A stretch of DNA of 64,000 bases, taken from the NCBI RefSeq assembly GCF_035984415.1, contig NZ_CP130720.1, positions 7,626,001-7,690,000 of the forward strand. The letters are read 5' to 3'. The number at the start of each line of letters is the position of its first letter. The first letter of the stretch is position 1. This DNA comes from Streptomyces sp. NBC_01296. GTDB taxonomy: Bacteria > Actinomycetota > Actinomycetes > Streptomycetales > Streptomycetaceae. The translations under genes were made by a program, and so were the position numbers. The notes below the pieces were generated by a model. That model ran no database searches, had not been told where the DNA came from, and worked only from the letters and a program-made list of their open reading frames with translations. Shown here in pieces: positions 35,451 through 45,113 of this stretch.

Positions 35451-36305
35451 TCAGGGAGCACCCGTACCGGCCCGCGCGAGGGCGACGACGCCCGCACAGA
35501 TCAGCGCCACGCCCAGCAGCTGGGGGAGCACCCACCACCCCGCCCGCAGGTGCTCCTCGTACAGGACCACGCCCAGCGCGACGCTGATGCCCGCATCGCC
35601 CAGAGTCAGCGCGGGCTGCGAGGCGACCAGCGGCCCGCCCTGCATGGCGTGTTCGAGCAGCAGCAGGGCGCAGATGCCGGTCGCGCCGAAGGCGTAGGTC
35701 TGCCACGTGGTCAGGAACGCCTCGATGCCGCCCTCGGTCAGGACGTACACGGAGTGCTTCATCAGGGCGGCCGTCAGCGCGTAGCAGACGGCGGTGGCCG
35801 CACCGAGGCAGCCGGCCCGGGCGCGCCCCGGCGGCCTGCGCAACCCGGCCACCGTCAGGGCCGCGACGACCGCCGCGCACGCGGCGAGCGCCGGGATCCA
35901 CCGGTCGATCGGCACGTGCGTCCGGTTCCCGGCGGGGGAGGCCGCGGCCAGCGCCACCCCGAGCCCGGCGACCACCCCCGCCACGGCCAGCCACAGGGCC
36001 CCGGGCAGCCGCCGCCGGGTCACCAGCGAGGCGATGAGCAGCGCGAGCGGCAGCTCCAGTACGAACAGCGGCTGTACGAGGACGAGCGCACCGGTGGCCA
36101 GCGCCGCGGCCTGCCCGACCCCGGCCGCGATCACGGCCAGGATCCCGGCGATCCACACGGGCCGCTTCAGCAGGTCGAGGACCAGACCGAACCGGAAGCC
36201 CTTGCTCTGCGGCACGGTCAGCGCGGCCCGCCGCTGGAGCACGGTGGCCAGCGCATTGCTGAGCGCCGCGAACAGCGCGAAGAGGACCGGCAGCACGACG
36301 CCCAT
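35451..36305 (-). CDS. DMT/EamA-like membrane transporter
   Basis: A 284-residue integral membrane protein with about ten hydrophobic helices (for example [39 protein letters not shown]). The two-fold repeat of five helices and the C-terminal [21 protein letters not shown] are typical of the drug/metabolite transporter fold. The start is placed at ATG 36305 because the preceding 15 codons are not hydrophobic and look non-coding. Substrate unknown. Confidence 0.78.
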   Translation of the reverse strand: MGVVLPVLFALFAALSNALATVLQRRAALTVPQSKGFRFGLVLDLLKRPVWIAGILAVIAAGVGQAAALATGALVLVQPLFVLELPLALLIASLVTRRRLPGALWLAVAGVVAGLGVALAAASPAGNRTHVPIDRWIPALAACAAVVAALTVAGLRRPPGRARAGCLGAATAVCYALTAALMKHSVYVLTEGGIEAFLTTWQTYAFGATGICALLLLEHAMQGGPLVASQPALTLGDAGISVALGVVLYEEHLRAGWWVLPQLLGVALICAGVVALARAGTGAP

Positions 36306-36413
36306 CCGCCGATCCTCACGCCGCCCGCCGCACCCCCGCCCCGCCGACACGCCCCGCGGCGCGGATTGCCCCTGTCCGGTCCTCCGGTGACGGCGGTGAC
36401 GGCGGTGACGGGA

Positions 36414-37214
36414 TCAGCCGCGGGCGGCCCGGGCCAGGGCGAGCGCCGCCAGGGCCTGCGGGGCGCCGGCCTGGCCCCGGATGCCGGGGAAGGCGTTGAC
36501 GTCCACGATCAGCGGGGTGCCGTCGCCGGTGTCGATGAGGTCGACCCCGTAGACGTCGAGCGCGAAGACCTCGCCGGTCCGGCGGACCAGGTCCGCCCAG
36601 CCGGGCGGGAGTTCGGCCAGGGCCAGCGGCCTGGTCGGACCCCGGCCCTGCGGTGCGAGCTCGGAGCGCCGCAGGGCGGCGAAGACCCGGTCCCCGATCG
36701 CCCACAGCTTGTGGTCCCAGCCGCTGTTGGGCGCGAACTCCTGGACCACGACCGGCTCCTGCGGCCAGGCGTCCGCCAGCTCGCGCAGCCGGGCGCTGTC
36801 GTCGACCCGGGCGACCAGGTCGTGCCTGCGGCTGTGCCGGCTCTTGACCACCAGCGGCGAGGCGCCGAGCGGCTCGCCCGCCGCCCAGGCCGCGAGGGAG
36901 CCGTACGTACGGGTCCCCGCGAACGGCAGACCGCCCCGCAGGGCCAGCTCCGCCATTTCCGTGCGGTCCTGGCAGAGCGTGGTCGCCGCCGCCGAGTTCA
37001 GCACCGGGGCCCCGCGACGCTCCAGCTCCCGCGCGAGGTCCAGCGCCCGCGGCGTGCGCGACTTCAGCAGGTAGACATCGGCCAGGTCGTCGGGGGCCTC
37101 GCCCACCGCACCCGGATCCAGCGACTCCACCCGGTGCCCGGCGGCTTCGAGCAGCGCCGTCGCGGCGGCCAGCAGCGGATGGCCGGGCTCCGGCGTGACC
37201 AGGCAGACCCTCAC
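36414..37214 (-). CDS. ATP-grasp ligase, RimK-like (second of a tandem pair)
   Basis: A 266-residue ATP-grasp protein. Conserved parts visible are the ATP-binding Lys in PLVVKSRHSRRHDL, the NSGWDHKLWAIGDRV strand and the metal-binding DVYGVDLIDTGD and LIVDVNAFPGI. Such enzymes join a carboxylate to an amine via acyl phosphate (as in RimK). Its GTG overlaps the stop of the upstream ATP-grasp gene by 4 bp. The acceptor is unknown. Confidence 0.82.
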   Translation of the reverse strand: MRVCLVTPEPGHPLLAAATALLEAAGHRVESLDPGAVGEAPDDLADVYLLKSRTPRALDLARELERRGAPVLNSAAATTLCQDRTEMAELALRGGLPFAGTRTYGSLAAWAAGEPLGASPLVVKSRHSRRHDLVARVDDSARLRELADAWPQEPVVVQEFAPNSGWDHKLWAIGDRVFAALRRSELAPQGRGPTRPLALAELPPGWADLVRRTGEVFALDVYGVDLIDTGDGTPLIVDVNAFPGIRGQAGAPQALAALALARAARG

Positions 37215-38188
37215 AGGGCGGCCTCGCCGGCCCGCGCGGACGCCTGCAGGGGAGGCGCCTGTACCGGGGACGCCGGCACTGCGGACGCCTGCACCGGCGA
37301 CCCCTGCACCGGGATCGAGACGGGCAGTCCGTGCGGCGCGCGCGGCGGGCCCACGGTTGCCGCCGCGGCCGCCGGGCTGCCCGTCCGCGCCAGCCCCAGC
37401 ACGGCCCGGGCCACCCGGGCCGCCGCGTCCGGGACCTGACGGAAGCTCGGGAAGTCGTTCACGTCCACCACCACGGGCCCGTCCGGACCGAGCAGCACGT
37501 CGACCCCGTACAGGTCGAGCCCGTAGACCGCCCCCACCTGCGCGGCGATCGCCGCGACCTCGGCCGACAGCGGTACGCGCCGCTCCCGCACCGCCGGATC
37601 CGGGTGCAGGGGCGAGCAGCGCTCGGTGGCGAACAGCTCCCCGCCGACCGCGTACACCTTGATGTCGGTGCCCGAGTTGGGCACGTACGGCTGGGCGATG
37701 AGCATGTGCTCGCCCGCCAGCCCGGGCAGGACCGCCTCGAGCTCCGCGGGCGAGGACACCAGGTGCACGGCCCGCCCGGAGCTGCCGTCCGCGGGCTTGA
37801 CGACGAGCGGGTACTCCGCCGCCGGTATCTCCCGCAGCAGCTCGGGCTGCGCCACGGCGTACGTCGGGGGCATCGGAAGCCCCCGGGTCCTGCCGATGGC
37901 GGCGGCCAGCGCCTTGTCCCGCACGCCCCGGATCGAGCGGGCGTCGTTGACCGTGGTCATCCCGGCCGCGGCCGCGGCCTCGAGCAGGGTGAGCCCGGGC
38001 CCGCCCGACACCGTCTTGAGCACCCAGGCGTCGTGTGTGCCCGAGGCCACGACCTCGGTCATCCGCAGCAACGAGCCGCCCGGCCGCACCACGTCCACCT
38101 GGTGTCCCCATGCGGTGAGCTGCCGGATCACCTCGTTCGGCATGCCGTCGTGGCGGTAGTGCTCCTCCACCAGGAAGCAGAGCCTCAT
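37211..38188 (-). CDS. ATP-grasp ligase, RimK-like (first of a tandem pair)
   Basis: A 325-residue ATP-grasp protein. It carries YPLVVKPADGSSGRAVHL (ATP Lys), NSGTDIKVYAVGGELFA, DLYGVDVLLGPDGPVVVDVN (metal site) and DFPSF. The last 60 residues are a Pro/Ala/Gln repeat tail (PVQGSPVQASAVPASPVQAP). It parallels the next gene along its length, so the pair arose by duplication and may act as a heterodimer or on successive residues. No short precursor-peptide gene is visible in the 142 bp upstream. Confidence 0.82.
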   Translation of the reverse strand: MRLCFLVEEHYRHDGMPNEVIRQLTAWGHQVDVVRPGGSLLRMTEVVASGTHDAWVLKTVSGGPGLTLLEAAAAAGMTTVNDARSIRGVRDKALAAAIGRTRGLPMPPTYAVAQPELLREIPAAEYPLVVKPADGSSGRAVHLVSSPAELEAVLPGLAGEHMLIAQPYVPNSGTDIKVYAVGGELFATERCSPLHPDPAVRERRVPLSAEVAAIAAQVGAVYGLDLYGVDVLLGPDGPVVVDVNDFPSFRQVPDAAARVARAVLGLARTGSPAAAAATVGPPRAPHGLPVSIPVQGSPVQASAVPASPVQAPPLQASARAGEAAL

Positions 38189-38236
38189 CGACCTTCCCCA
38201 TATTCCCCGGACGTCCGCCGATCCCGTCCGGCGAGT

Positions 38237-38248
38237 TGTGACGTCACA
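38237..38248. promoter_or_regulatory. Palindrome TGTGACGTCACA upstream of the ATP-grasp pair
   Basis: A perfect 12-bp palindrome 49 bp before the first ATP-grasp start, between it and the HEAT-like gene's end. Probably an operator; the protein is unknown. Confidence 0.45.
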
Positions 38249-38330
38249 GGATGCCATGGAGCGCAATGTGATGATCAGTCCGGATGGTGACAGGATCGGT
38301 GACAAGATCCACCGGGCCGCCGCCCGCCGG

Positions 38331-41300
38331 TCACTCCTGGTGCGTGAACGCCACCATCGCCGCCTCCCGCACCTCCGGCTCCGCGTGCCGCCTCAGCCCC
38401 CGCAGCACCGCACGCCACTGTGCCGGCCAGTCACAGCGCCTGCCCATGGCCGCGGTGAGCGCGACGGCGAACAGCCCCGGAACCAGGGCGTCGTCGTCCG
38501 CGAGCCCGCGTACGGCCTCCAGCACCACGGCGGGATCCCGGACCAGCTCGCCGTACCAGTTCCCCTCGCGCAGCGAGTTCGCCGTCGACGCGGCCAGCCC
38601 GGGCCGGCCCTCGTGGGCCGCCACGAGGGTGTCCAGGGCCGCCCGCAGCTCCGGCAGCTCCGCGCGCAGGTCGACCGAACGGCGCAGCAGCGACACCCGG
38701 ACCGTGGCCAGGGCGGGTTCTCCGGCGAGCTGCCGCACCAGGGCCGCGCGCAGCTCCCGGTGTTCCGCCGAGACGATCTGGCACAGGAACCGGACCCGCT
38801 GGAGGGCCGGCAGGTCCCGTTCGGCCCCGGCCTCCGGGTCCGCACCGGACCGTACGACGGCCAACAGCTCGGCCACGGCACGGTGGAACTGGCTTCCGGG
38901 CTCGCCGCCGCCGACGGGGTGCGGCAGCCCCGAACCGGCGATCTTCTCCAGCGCGGTCGCCGCGGCCTTCCAACCGCGGTCCGGCGCGAGGTCGCAGACG
39001 GCCTGTCGCACGGGGTCCGCCGCCTCGGGCGCGTACGCGACCCAGTCCGGCAGCGCCGTGATCGCCTGAGCGGCCACGGACCGGTGGGGAGAGGCGGCGA
39101 GGAGCGCCACCAGCCGGGCGTAGTGCGGCCGGTGGCGCCGGTCCACCCGCAGCGTCGGGGTCTGCACGATCACGGCCCCCGCCTCGCGCGTTCCGCTCGC
39201 CGCGGCCGTCTCCAGCAGGGGCCAGACCTCCCCGGTCGACAGGAGCCCGATCGCAAGGCCCACCGCCGCGGTCACCACATCGGGGTGGCTGTCCTCGTCG
39301 CCCGTGATGCGCGCCAGCAGCGCCACGGCCCGCCGGGGTGGCAGGAACCGCACGGTCAGCCGGACCGCCTCCTTGCGGCTGGTCACCTTCACGCCCGCGG
39401 TCTTGCCCAACAGCCCGTCCAGCAGCTCCGCGAGCCGCGTCGGCGCGGTCGCGGCCGCGGCCCGCCCGGCGGCGTACACCGCGACGCGGGCATGGTCGTC
39501 ACCCGCGTGCGCGAGCAGTTCGGGCAGCACCGCCGCCGGCTCCGCCGTCCGGGCCGAGGCGGCGAGCGCGGTCTCCGCGAGCAGCGTGTCCGCCGAGCGC
39601 GCGTGCCGCCGTACGAGCTCCAGCCCGTGGTCGGGGATCCGCGCCGCGAGGCGCAGGACTGCGGCCCGTTCGTACACCGCCCGGGACTCGTCGCCGACGG
39701 CGACCTCGGCCAGCCAGGCCGCCTCCTCCTGCTGGCGGGGCACCCACCGGCCCGCCTCGGCCAGCCGGGGGAGCGGCCGAACGGAGCCCTCGCGCAGGAA
39801 CCGGCCGTACGGCGGGCGCGCGGCGAGTACGGAGTCCAGCAGATCGGTGCGGTGCGCCGACAGCACGTCCAGTACGGGCGACAGCGCGACCGCCGAAGGC
39901 TCCCGCTCCAGCAGCGCGGCCACCCGCTCGCCGCGCGTCCCCGGATCCGACAGCCAGACCCGGGCGAGCTGCGGGAACACCCCGTCGGTGCACCGCCGCA
40001 GAGCCTCGTCGAGCATCCGCTGGAGCTCCGGCATGCGGTGGCCGCGCTCTCCCAGGTGTTCCGCGAACGTGAGCAGCGGCTGATGCTCGCCCTGGGCCGC
40101 GCGTACGTCGAGCCAGGGGCGCAGGAGGTCGAAGACCTGCCGGGCCCGGCCGGGCGGCAGCACGGTCCCGTAGCCGCCGTGCACGAGGCGGCCGGTGCGG
40201 ACGGTGAGCTCGTGGAGGGTGCGCAGCGCCCAGTCGAGCAGTACGGAAGGGGGCGCCGGGTCCTGCAGCACCGCGAACACCAGCTGCTGCAGGGCCCGGT
40301 GGGTCTCGGAGGAGCAGTCGCGGGCCTCGACGGCGTCCAGGGCGATCCGCTCCAGGGAGGCGACCGCCGTCCCGGCGGCGAGCAGCGGCACCGGCACCGC
40401 CGCCAGCGCCGTCAACGCGGCGGCGCGCACGGGATCGCGGTCGTTGCGCAGCCGCCCCGTCATCAGGTCGAGCACCTCGCCGAGGGCTTCGGCGTCGCAC
40501 GCGTGCACCGCGTTCTCGACGAGCCGCGGCCAGGCCGCCCGGCGGATGTCGGCGTCGGACCGCCGTGTTGCGGCGAGGAGTTCGGGCCTGGCTTCGGCGA
40601 CCGGAAGGTACGCCACCTCTTCGAGGAGCCGTTGGATCGGCCACGGCTTGCGGCGGCCGCGGTCCGCTTCGCGCCGAGCCTCCGCCTCGCGGCGCTCGCG
40701 GGGGAGCACGGCCAGGAGGCTGCGGTCGCTGGGCCCGCGCCGGGCGGAGGTGTGCGCGGTGGCCGTGTCGTGGAACTCCTCGCGCCGGCCCGGGGGCAGC
40801 GCCTTCAGCAGCGCGGCCAGGTGCCCGGACTGCGCCCAGCGGCGGCCGAGGGCGGGCAGGGACGGCGGATCGGCGCGGACGAGCTGTCGCAGGCGGGAGG
40901 GCGCAAGGAGGTACTCCTGGTACCCGCCCGCCCGCTCGGGCGCGGTCAGCCACCGTACGAACCGCTCCGCGTCGGCGGCGATCAGATGGCCGACCCCGCC
41001 CTCCAGAGGCTGCGGCAGCCGGCCCGGTCCGTACCGCTCCAGCAGCTCGAGCACGCGCTCCGGTGCGGCGGGCAGGGCCGCGGCCACGCCCGGCGCCCGG
41101 CGGTGCCACCAGCCGGTGCGCAGGCTCTCCGGCAGCTCCTCCAGTTCGGCCGCCGCCTGGTCCAGGACCGGGCCGGGATGGCAGCGGCCCAGCCGGACCC
41201 AGTGCGTGACGGCGTGGGCCAGCTCGGGCAGCAGGGCGGAGACGAACTCCGGCCCGCAGGCCGGGAGCAGGGAAGCGGCCTCGCCGTCGCCCCACTCGGC

Positions 41301-41699
41301 CCGCAGGACGGGCGTCAGCCGCTGCGCGAGCGCCCGCCGCGAGCCGCGGAACACGGCCAGCGACAGCTCCCGGCGGATCGCGGCGGAGGCGTCCTCGTAC
41401 GCCGCCTCGATCGCCTGGTCCGGCACGGGCAGCGTGCGCACGGCCCGTAGGGCGAAGGACCGCACCACCGGGTCCGGGTCGGCCAGCCGCTGCGCCAGGT
41501 ACTCGGTCTGCCGCCCCGCCAGTGCCGCCAGCGCGGCCAGCCGCCGCTCGTACCGGCCCCGGCCGGCCAGCTCGGCCAGCACGCCGGGCAGTTCGCCACT
41601 GCGGGCGAGGTCCCGGGCGGTGGTGGCGAGCAGCCGCAGCCGGTCGGCGTACGGGAGCGGATCGAGTGCGGCGAGCAGGTGTTCGACAGGGTGTGGCAT
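38331..41699 (-). CDS. Large HEAT-repeat-like protein
   Basis: A 1122-residue protein of helical repeats. Units have the HEAT pattern (for example RLADPDPVVRSFALRAVRTL, GRGRYERRLAALAALAGRQT, RDPVRAAALTALAAVPVPLL). No membrane segment, signal or enzyme motif is seen, so it is probably a cytosolic scaffold. Codon use agrees with the neighbours. Start ATG at 41699 gives MPHPVEHLLAALDPL. It follows an anti-sigma terminator and is alone in its unit. Confidence 0.75.
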   Translation of the reverse strand: MPHPVEHLLAALDPLPYADRLRLLATTARDLARSGELPGVLAELAGRGRYERRLAALAALAGRQTEYLAQRLADPDPVVRSFALRAVRTLPVPDQAIEAAYEDASAAIRRELSLAVFRGSRRALAQRLTPVLRAEWGDGEAASLLPACGPEFVSALLPELAHAVTHWVRLGRCHPGPVLDQAAAELEELPESLRTGWWHRRAPGVAAALPAAPERVLELLERYGPGRLPQPLEGGVGHLIAADAERFVRWLTAPERAGGYQEYLLAPSRLRQLVRADPPSLPALGRRWAQSGHLAALLKALPPGRREEFHDTATAHTSARRGPSDRSLLAVLPRERREAEARREADRGRRKPWPIQRLLEEVAYLPVAEARPELLAATRRSDADIRRAAWPRLVENAVHACDAEALGEVLDLMTGRLRNDRDPVRAAALTALAAVPVPLLAAGTAVASLERIALDAVEARDCSSETHRALQQLVFAVLQDPAPPSVLLDWALRTLHELTVRTGRLVHGGYGTVLPPGRARQVFDLLRPWLDVRAAQGEHQPLLTFAEHLGERGHRMPELQRMLDEALRRCTDGVFPQLARVWLSDPGTRGERVAALLEREPSAVALSPVLDVLSAHRTDLLDSVLAARPPYGRFLREGSVRPLPRLAEAGRWVPRQQEEAAWLAEVAVGDESRAVYERAAVLRLAARIPDHGLELVRRHARSADTLLAETALAASARTAEPAAVLPELLAHAGDDHARVAVYAAGRAAAATAPTRLAELLDGLLGKTAGVKVTSRKEAVRLTVRFLPPRRAVALLARITGDEDSHPDVVTAAVGLAIGLLSTGEVWPLLETAAASGTREAGAVIVQTPTLRVDRRHRPHYARLVALLAASPHRSVAAQAITALPDWVAYAPEAADPVRQAVCDLAPDRGWKAAATALEKIAGSGLPHPVGGGEPGSQFHRAVAELLAVVRSGADPEAGAERDLPALQRVRFLCQIVSAEHRELRAALVRQLAGEPALATVRVSLLRRSVDLRAELPELRAALDTLVAAHEGRPGLAASTANSLREGNWYGELVRDPAVVLEAVRGLADDDALVPGLFAVALTAAMGRRCDWPAQWRAVLRGLRRHAEPEVREAAMVAFTHQE

Positions 41700-41765
41700 G
41701 GGGGCCAGTGTGCCCAGCGGGGCCGCTGGGGAGATAGCGGATTTCGCGGTGCCCGCGTACGGCAG

Positions 41766-41802
41766 AGAGCCCGGGCAGCCGTCGTACGGCCGCCCGGGCT
41801 CT
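41766..41802 (-). terminator. Terminator after the anti-sigma gene
   Basis: Perfect 11-bp arms (AGAGCCCGGGC at 41766-41776 and its complement at 41792-41802) form a stem 23 bp downstream of the anti-sigma stop at 41825 on the minus strand. Confidence 0.7.
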
Positions 41803-41824
41803 GGTGTGCGCCGCAGCGCGCCGG

Positions 41825-42553
41825 TTACACCGGCATGGGCACGGACACGAACCGCTTGCCCGATTCGTTCTCGACCACGACCTCCTTGACGTCGGTCGGG
41901 TCCACCGCCGCCGAGCCGTCCAGCGAGGCGCCCTTGCCCTCGCCGTTCTGGATGCCGACGACCCAGCTGCCCGCGGTCGTGCGCTTGCCGTCCTTCCCGA
42001 CGACGATCAGCAGGCAGCGCTCCCCCGGCGGGATCCCCGCCACGGCCGCGTGCACCCGGACCCACTTGGCCGCCGGTGTGACCTGTACGGTCATCCGCGC
42101 ATTGGTGCGCACGTCGGTCGCCGAGGCCACCTTCGTACCCGCCGGCGGCGGCGAAGGCTGTGCCGAGACCGACGGTGTGGGCGGCGGTGGCAGGGCCACC
42201 TGCGTGCCGTCCGCCGAGCCCAACTGCGCCCCGGCCCAGAACACGGCGGCCAGCGAGGCCGCCGCGGCCAGTCCTGTGATGCCCCATCGTCGGCGCCGCT
42301 CGCCCGACGCCTCGTTGCGCATCTGCCGCAGCGTGCGCTGGAGCAGCAGATCACCGCCCTGCGGCGGTCCGTCGAGGAAGGCCTCCGCAGGCACCTCGCC
42401 CAACGCCGCTTCCATCTCGCGCAACGCGGCCACCTCCTCACGGCATTGCACGCAGCCGCTCATGTGCTCTTCGACCCGGCGGACGTCCTCCGCCTCCAGG
42501 ACGCCGAGAACGTACGGGCCGAGCAGTTCCTCCTCGTGCCGCTGCCGGTTCAT
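41825..42553 (-). CDS. Zinc-binding anti-sigma factor
   Basis: A 242-residue anti-sigma factor: the cytosolic N-terminus has the HxxxCxxC zinc motif (His30, Cys34, Cys37 in EEHMSGCVQC); a membrane helix lies at about 92-112 (ITGLAAAASLAAVFWAGAQL), followed by a Pro-rich linker and an exported C-terminal domain. It holds the ECF sigma factor until a signal, often oxidation or envelope stress, releases it. ATG overlaps the sigma gene stop by 4 bp. Confidence 0.9.
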   Translation of the reverse strand: MNRQRHEEELLGPYVLGVLEAEDVRRVEEHMSGCVQCREEVAALREMEAALGEVPAEAFLDGPPQGGDLLLQRTLRQMRNEASGERRRRWGITGLAAAASLAAVFWAGAQLGSADGTQVALPPPPTPSVSAQPSPPPAGTKVASATDVRTNARMTVQVTPAAKWVRVHAAVAGIPPGERCLLIVVGKDGKRTTAGSWVVGIQNGEGKGASLDGSAAVDPTDVKEVVVENESGKRFVSVPMPV

Positions 42554-43146
42554 GCCACCACCTCACGCAGTCCGGCGGGCTGCTGGGGCGGCCTGCCCAT
42601 TCGATTGCCCTCCCTGGTACTGCCTTGTCGGAACACCTCGCGCAGTGCCTTGAGGGCGTAGTGCGCGCGGGATTTGACCGTGCCCGCCGGGATGCCGAGG
42701 CTGTCGGCCGCCTCGGCCACGCTGAGCTGGCGGTAGTACAACTCCTTCAGCACGTCCCGGTGCTCCGGGGACAGCTGGTCGAGCGCACCCAGCACGGTCA
42801 TCGTGTCGACCACGGAATCGGCGTGGTCCAGCTCGACCGGGGGAGCGGCTGCGGCCCCGGAAACCTCCGCGGGGCGGGCGGCCTTGGCCCGGTAGCGGTC
42901 GGTGATGATGTTGCGGGCCACCGTCAGCAGCCAGCCGCGCACCGAACCCTTTCCGTTGACCAGGACCTCGGAATGCCGCCAGGCCCGGATCAGGGTCTCC
43001 TGGACGACGTCCTCGGCCGTGGCCCGGTCACCGGTCAGCCGGGTGGCGTAGGCGAGCAGGGCGTGGCCGTGCTCCTCGTAGACCGACCTGATCAATGCCT
43101 CGTCGGTCGAGCCCCGCCGCGTGCGGGGCCACAGTGGTCCGGCCAT
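42550..43146 (-). CDS. ECF subfamily RNA polymerase sigma factor
   Basis: A 198-residue ECF sigma. Region 2 reads LLAYATRLTGDRATAEDVVQ and GWLLTVARNIITDRYR; region 4 is LSPEHRDVLKELYYRQLSVA then ADSLGIPAGTVKSRAHYALK. It directs polymerase to stress promoters and is co-transcribed with its anti-sigma factor. ATG 43146 has GGAGAGG upstream; in-frame starts at 43173 and 43215 are also possible. Confidence 0.92.
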   Translation of the reverse strand: MAGPLWPRTRRGSTDEALIRSVYEEHGHALLAYATRLTGDRATAEDVVQETLIRAWRHSEVLVNGKGSVRGWLLTVARNIITDRYRAKAARPAEVSGAAAAPPVELDHADSVVDTMTVLGALDQLSPEHRDVLKELYYRQLSVAEAADSLGIPAGTVKSRAHYALKALREVFRQGSTREGNRMGRPPQQPAGLREVVA

Positions 43147-43245
43147 CTCACCCTCTCCGTCTTCCTCGCCCATCTGGTGCGGACAGAACACGCCTCCCGA
43201 CGGGACCTGGTTCATGTGACCCCCGTCACTTCGACGGAGCGGCCC

Positions 43246-44238
43246 TCAGGTGCGGCAGCCGAGCCCCTCGTTGAGGCATTCGACGATCGCGGCCATCTGC
43301 TTGTCCGCCATGGCGTCCACGAACATCGCGTGGTCCGTCTTCGGGCTGTGCCGCTGCTCGGGGAAGGAGTCGACGGCGACCGGCACGCCCGGCGCCACCT
43401 CGTACGCGAGGGAGATGCGCAGCTGCGGCACGGCGAAGGTGCCCTGCGGGCAGACGCCGTTGGCCGCGGGGAAGCCCAGGTGCGAGCGGTGGCCCGGGCT
43501 GTCGGTGTCCAGTCCGTTCCAGCAGCTGGGGAAGACGAGCGTACGGGTGAGGCGTTCGCCGGCGGGGCAGCGCGGGTAGCGGGTGGTGAACCGGTCGGGG
43601 GAACCGGAACAGCCCCAGCGGGCGCGGACATCGGCGTCGCTCGCGGCGGTGTACGCGACCGCGTCGCCGGTCATCGCGCGCAGGAAGCGCGGCATCGGCA
43701 CGACCTTGCCCACCGGACTGCCCCGGAACTCCACGGAGACCGCCGCCTCGGGCAGGATCTCGCCCGAGTTGCCGTGCCCGGCGGAGCCCTCGTGAGGGTG
43801 GCTGCCCGCCCGGTCCAGCCGGCGCAGGACGGGCCAGTAGTACGTGGACCGGTCGCCGCCGCGGCAGCTGGTCGCGGCGGCGGACAGGGAGGCATCGGTC
43901 GACATCGCGTCCGTGGACAGGTTCCCCACGTACGCGTGGGTGTGGTGGGCGCCCGAGCGCAGTCCCGGCGACACGACCAGGTTGTCCTCGTTGTAGTGGC
44001 GCTCCTCGTTGTGTCCGCAGTCCACCGTCACGGTGCCCGTCGAGGCGTCGGGCCCGGCCGACGGCTCGCGGGGGCCGGGACGTACGTCCTGTATGTCCAC
44101 GTAGTCACGGGAGTTCATCCCGGAATGCGGCGTCCCGTCAGGGCTCGCCACCCGGGCAGCGCCCAGCACGGCGGCGGTCAGCCCGATGCCGAGCACCAGG
44201 CAGACGAGCAGTGTGAGCAGTCGGCGTTCGTTCCGCAT
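43246..44238 (-). CDS. DUF1996 domain-containing exported protein
   Basis: A 330-residue protein with an N-terminal signal anchor (LLTLLVCLVLGIGLTAAVLG). The body has the DUF1996 signatures: HHTHAYVGN, TSCRGGDRSTYYWPVL, PSCWNGLDTDSPGHRSHLGF and CPQGTFAVPQL. Six Cys residues suggest disulfides, fitting export. Family function is unknown to me. It is divergent from the DUF1838 gene. Confidence 0.82.
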   Translation of the reverse strand: MRNERRLLTLLVCLVLGIGLTAAVLGAARVASPDGTPHSGMNSRDYVDIQDVRPGPREPSAGPDASTGTVTVDCGHNEERHYNEDNLVVSPGLRSGAHHTHAYVGNLSTDAMSTDASLSAAATSCRGGDRSTYYWPVLRRLDRAGSHPHEGSAGHGNSGEILPEAAVSVEFRGSPVGKVVPMPRFLRAMTGDAVAYTAASDADVRARWGCSGSPDRFTTRYPRCPAGERLTRTLVFPSCWNGLDTDSPGHRSHLGFPAANGVCPQGTFAVPQLRISLAYEVAPGVPVAVDSFPEQRHSPKTDHAMFVDAMADKQMAAIVECLNEGLGCRT

Positions 44239-44348
44239 GCGGGTCACGGTCGCCGCTGCGCGCCGCAGCGTCAACCTGCATCCGCATGTCGGCCGGCCGG
44301 TCGCCCGGGCGCTTGCCCGGTCGGCGGCGACCGCGCACAGTACCCGGC

Positions 44349-45113
44349 ATGACACCCGCTGAGCTCCTGCACGCGTTCGCCCGCACCCGCGCCTCGCTCG
44401 ACGGCGCCGAGGTGACCTTCTGGTGGTCCGGGGACGTCCACTCCTGGGCCCCCGACCAGCCCTATCGGCGCCTCTTCGGCTTCGAAGGCGTCAACGTCGC
44501 CCGCCTCGTCGAGGACCCGGAGACCGGCGGCTTCCAACTGCTCACCAGGGAGGCCGCGTTCTACCTGGATCCGCAGACCCGGGAGATCCTGGACACCTGG
44601 GAGGGCAAGCCGGTGATCCACATCTGGAACGATCCGGCCAATCTGCGGCTGCGGCCGTTCCCGGTCCCGCTGACCGAGCTCGGGGACCAGGTCTGCTTCA
44701 GCCTGGAGATCCCGCTCGCCTACCCCTCGCCGCTGCCGGTCGCCGAGTACCCGCTGAACTCCGCCGACGACACGTACAAGGCCCTGGAGCTCTTCCAGTT
44801 CTTCGCGCCGCGCTCGGTGCTGAGCACCGACGAGCCCGGCGTCCCGTGCACCATGTCCTGGATGCGGATGTCCCCGTGGCTCCCCTGGATGGAACGGGGC
44901 CAGAGCCCGGGCGGACTCACCTACCACTGCCGGGGCCGCAAGCTCGCCTCCTACGCCGAGGTGCCGGAACGCACCCGCGCCCACATCGCCGCCCACCACC
45001 CCGAGTACGCGCACGCCCCGGAGAAGTGGACCGAACCCAACGAGACCAGCTGGACCTACTTCCGCAGGCACCACGAACCGCAGCCGCAGCCGCAGCCGCA
45101 GCCGCGGCCCTGA
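44349..45113 (+). CDS. DUF1838 family protein
   Basis: A 254-residue protein similar to DUF1838 proteins (GKPVIHIWNDPANLRLRPFP, PLNSADDTYKALELFQFFA, GLTYHCRGRKL). No signal peptide or catalytic motif is seen. The last residues are a (QP)n run encoded by a hexamer CAGCCG repeated at about 45083-45106. ATG 44349 is divergent from the DUF1996 gene with 110 bp between. Confidence 0.75.
   Translation: MTPAELLHAFARTRASLDGAEVTFWWSGDVHSWAPDQPYRRLFGFEGVNVARLVEDPETGGFQLLTREAAFYLDPQTREILDTWEGKPVIHIWNDPANLRLRPFPVPLTELGDQVCFSLEIPLAYPSPLPVAEYPLNSADDTYKALELFQFFAPRSVLSTDEPGVPCTMSWMRMSPWLPWMERGQSPGGLTYHCRGRKLASYAEVPERTRAHIAAHHPEYAHAPEKWTEPNETSWTYFRRHHEPQPQPQPQPRP

Noticed and set aside
34250-37439. Long plus-strand frames across the dehydrogenase/ATP-grasp region
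   Set aside because: The minus strand holds zinc dehydrogenase and ATP-grasp motifs; the plus reading has none.
38189-38330. Possible precursor peptide for the ATP-grasp pair
   Set aside because: No short frame with a ribosome site or repeated acidic/Thr core could be read in the interval.
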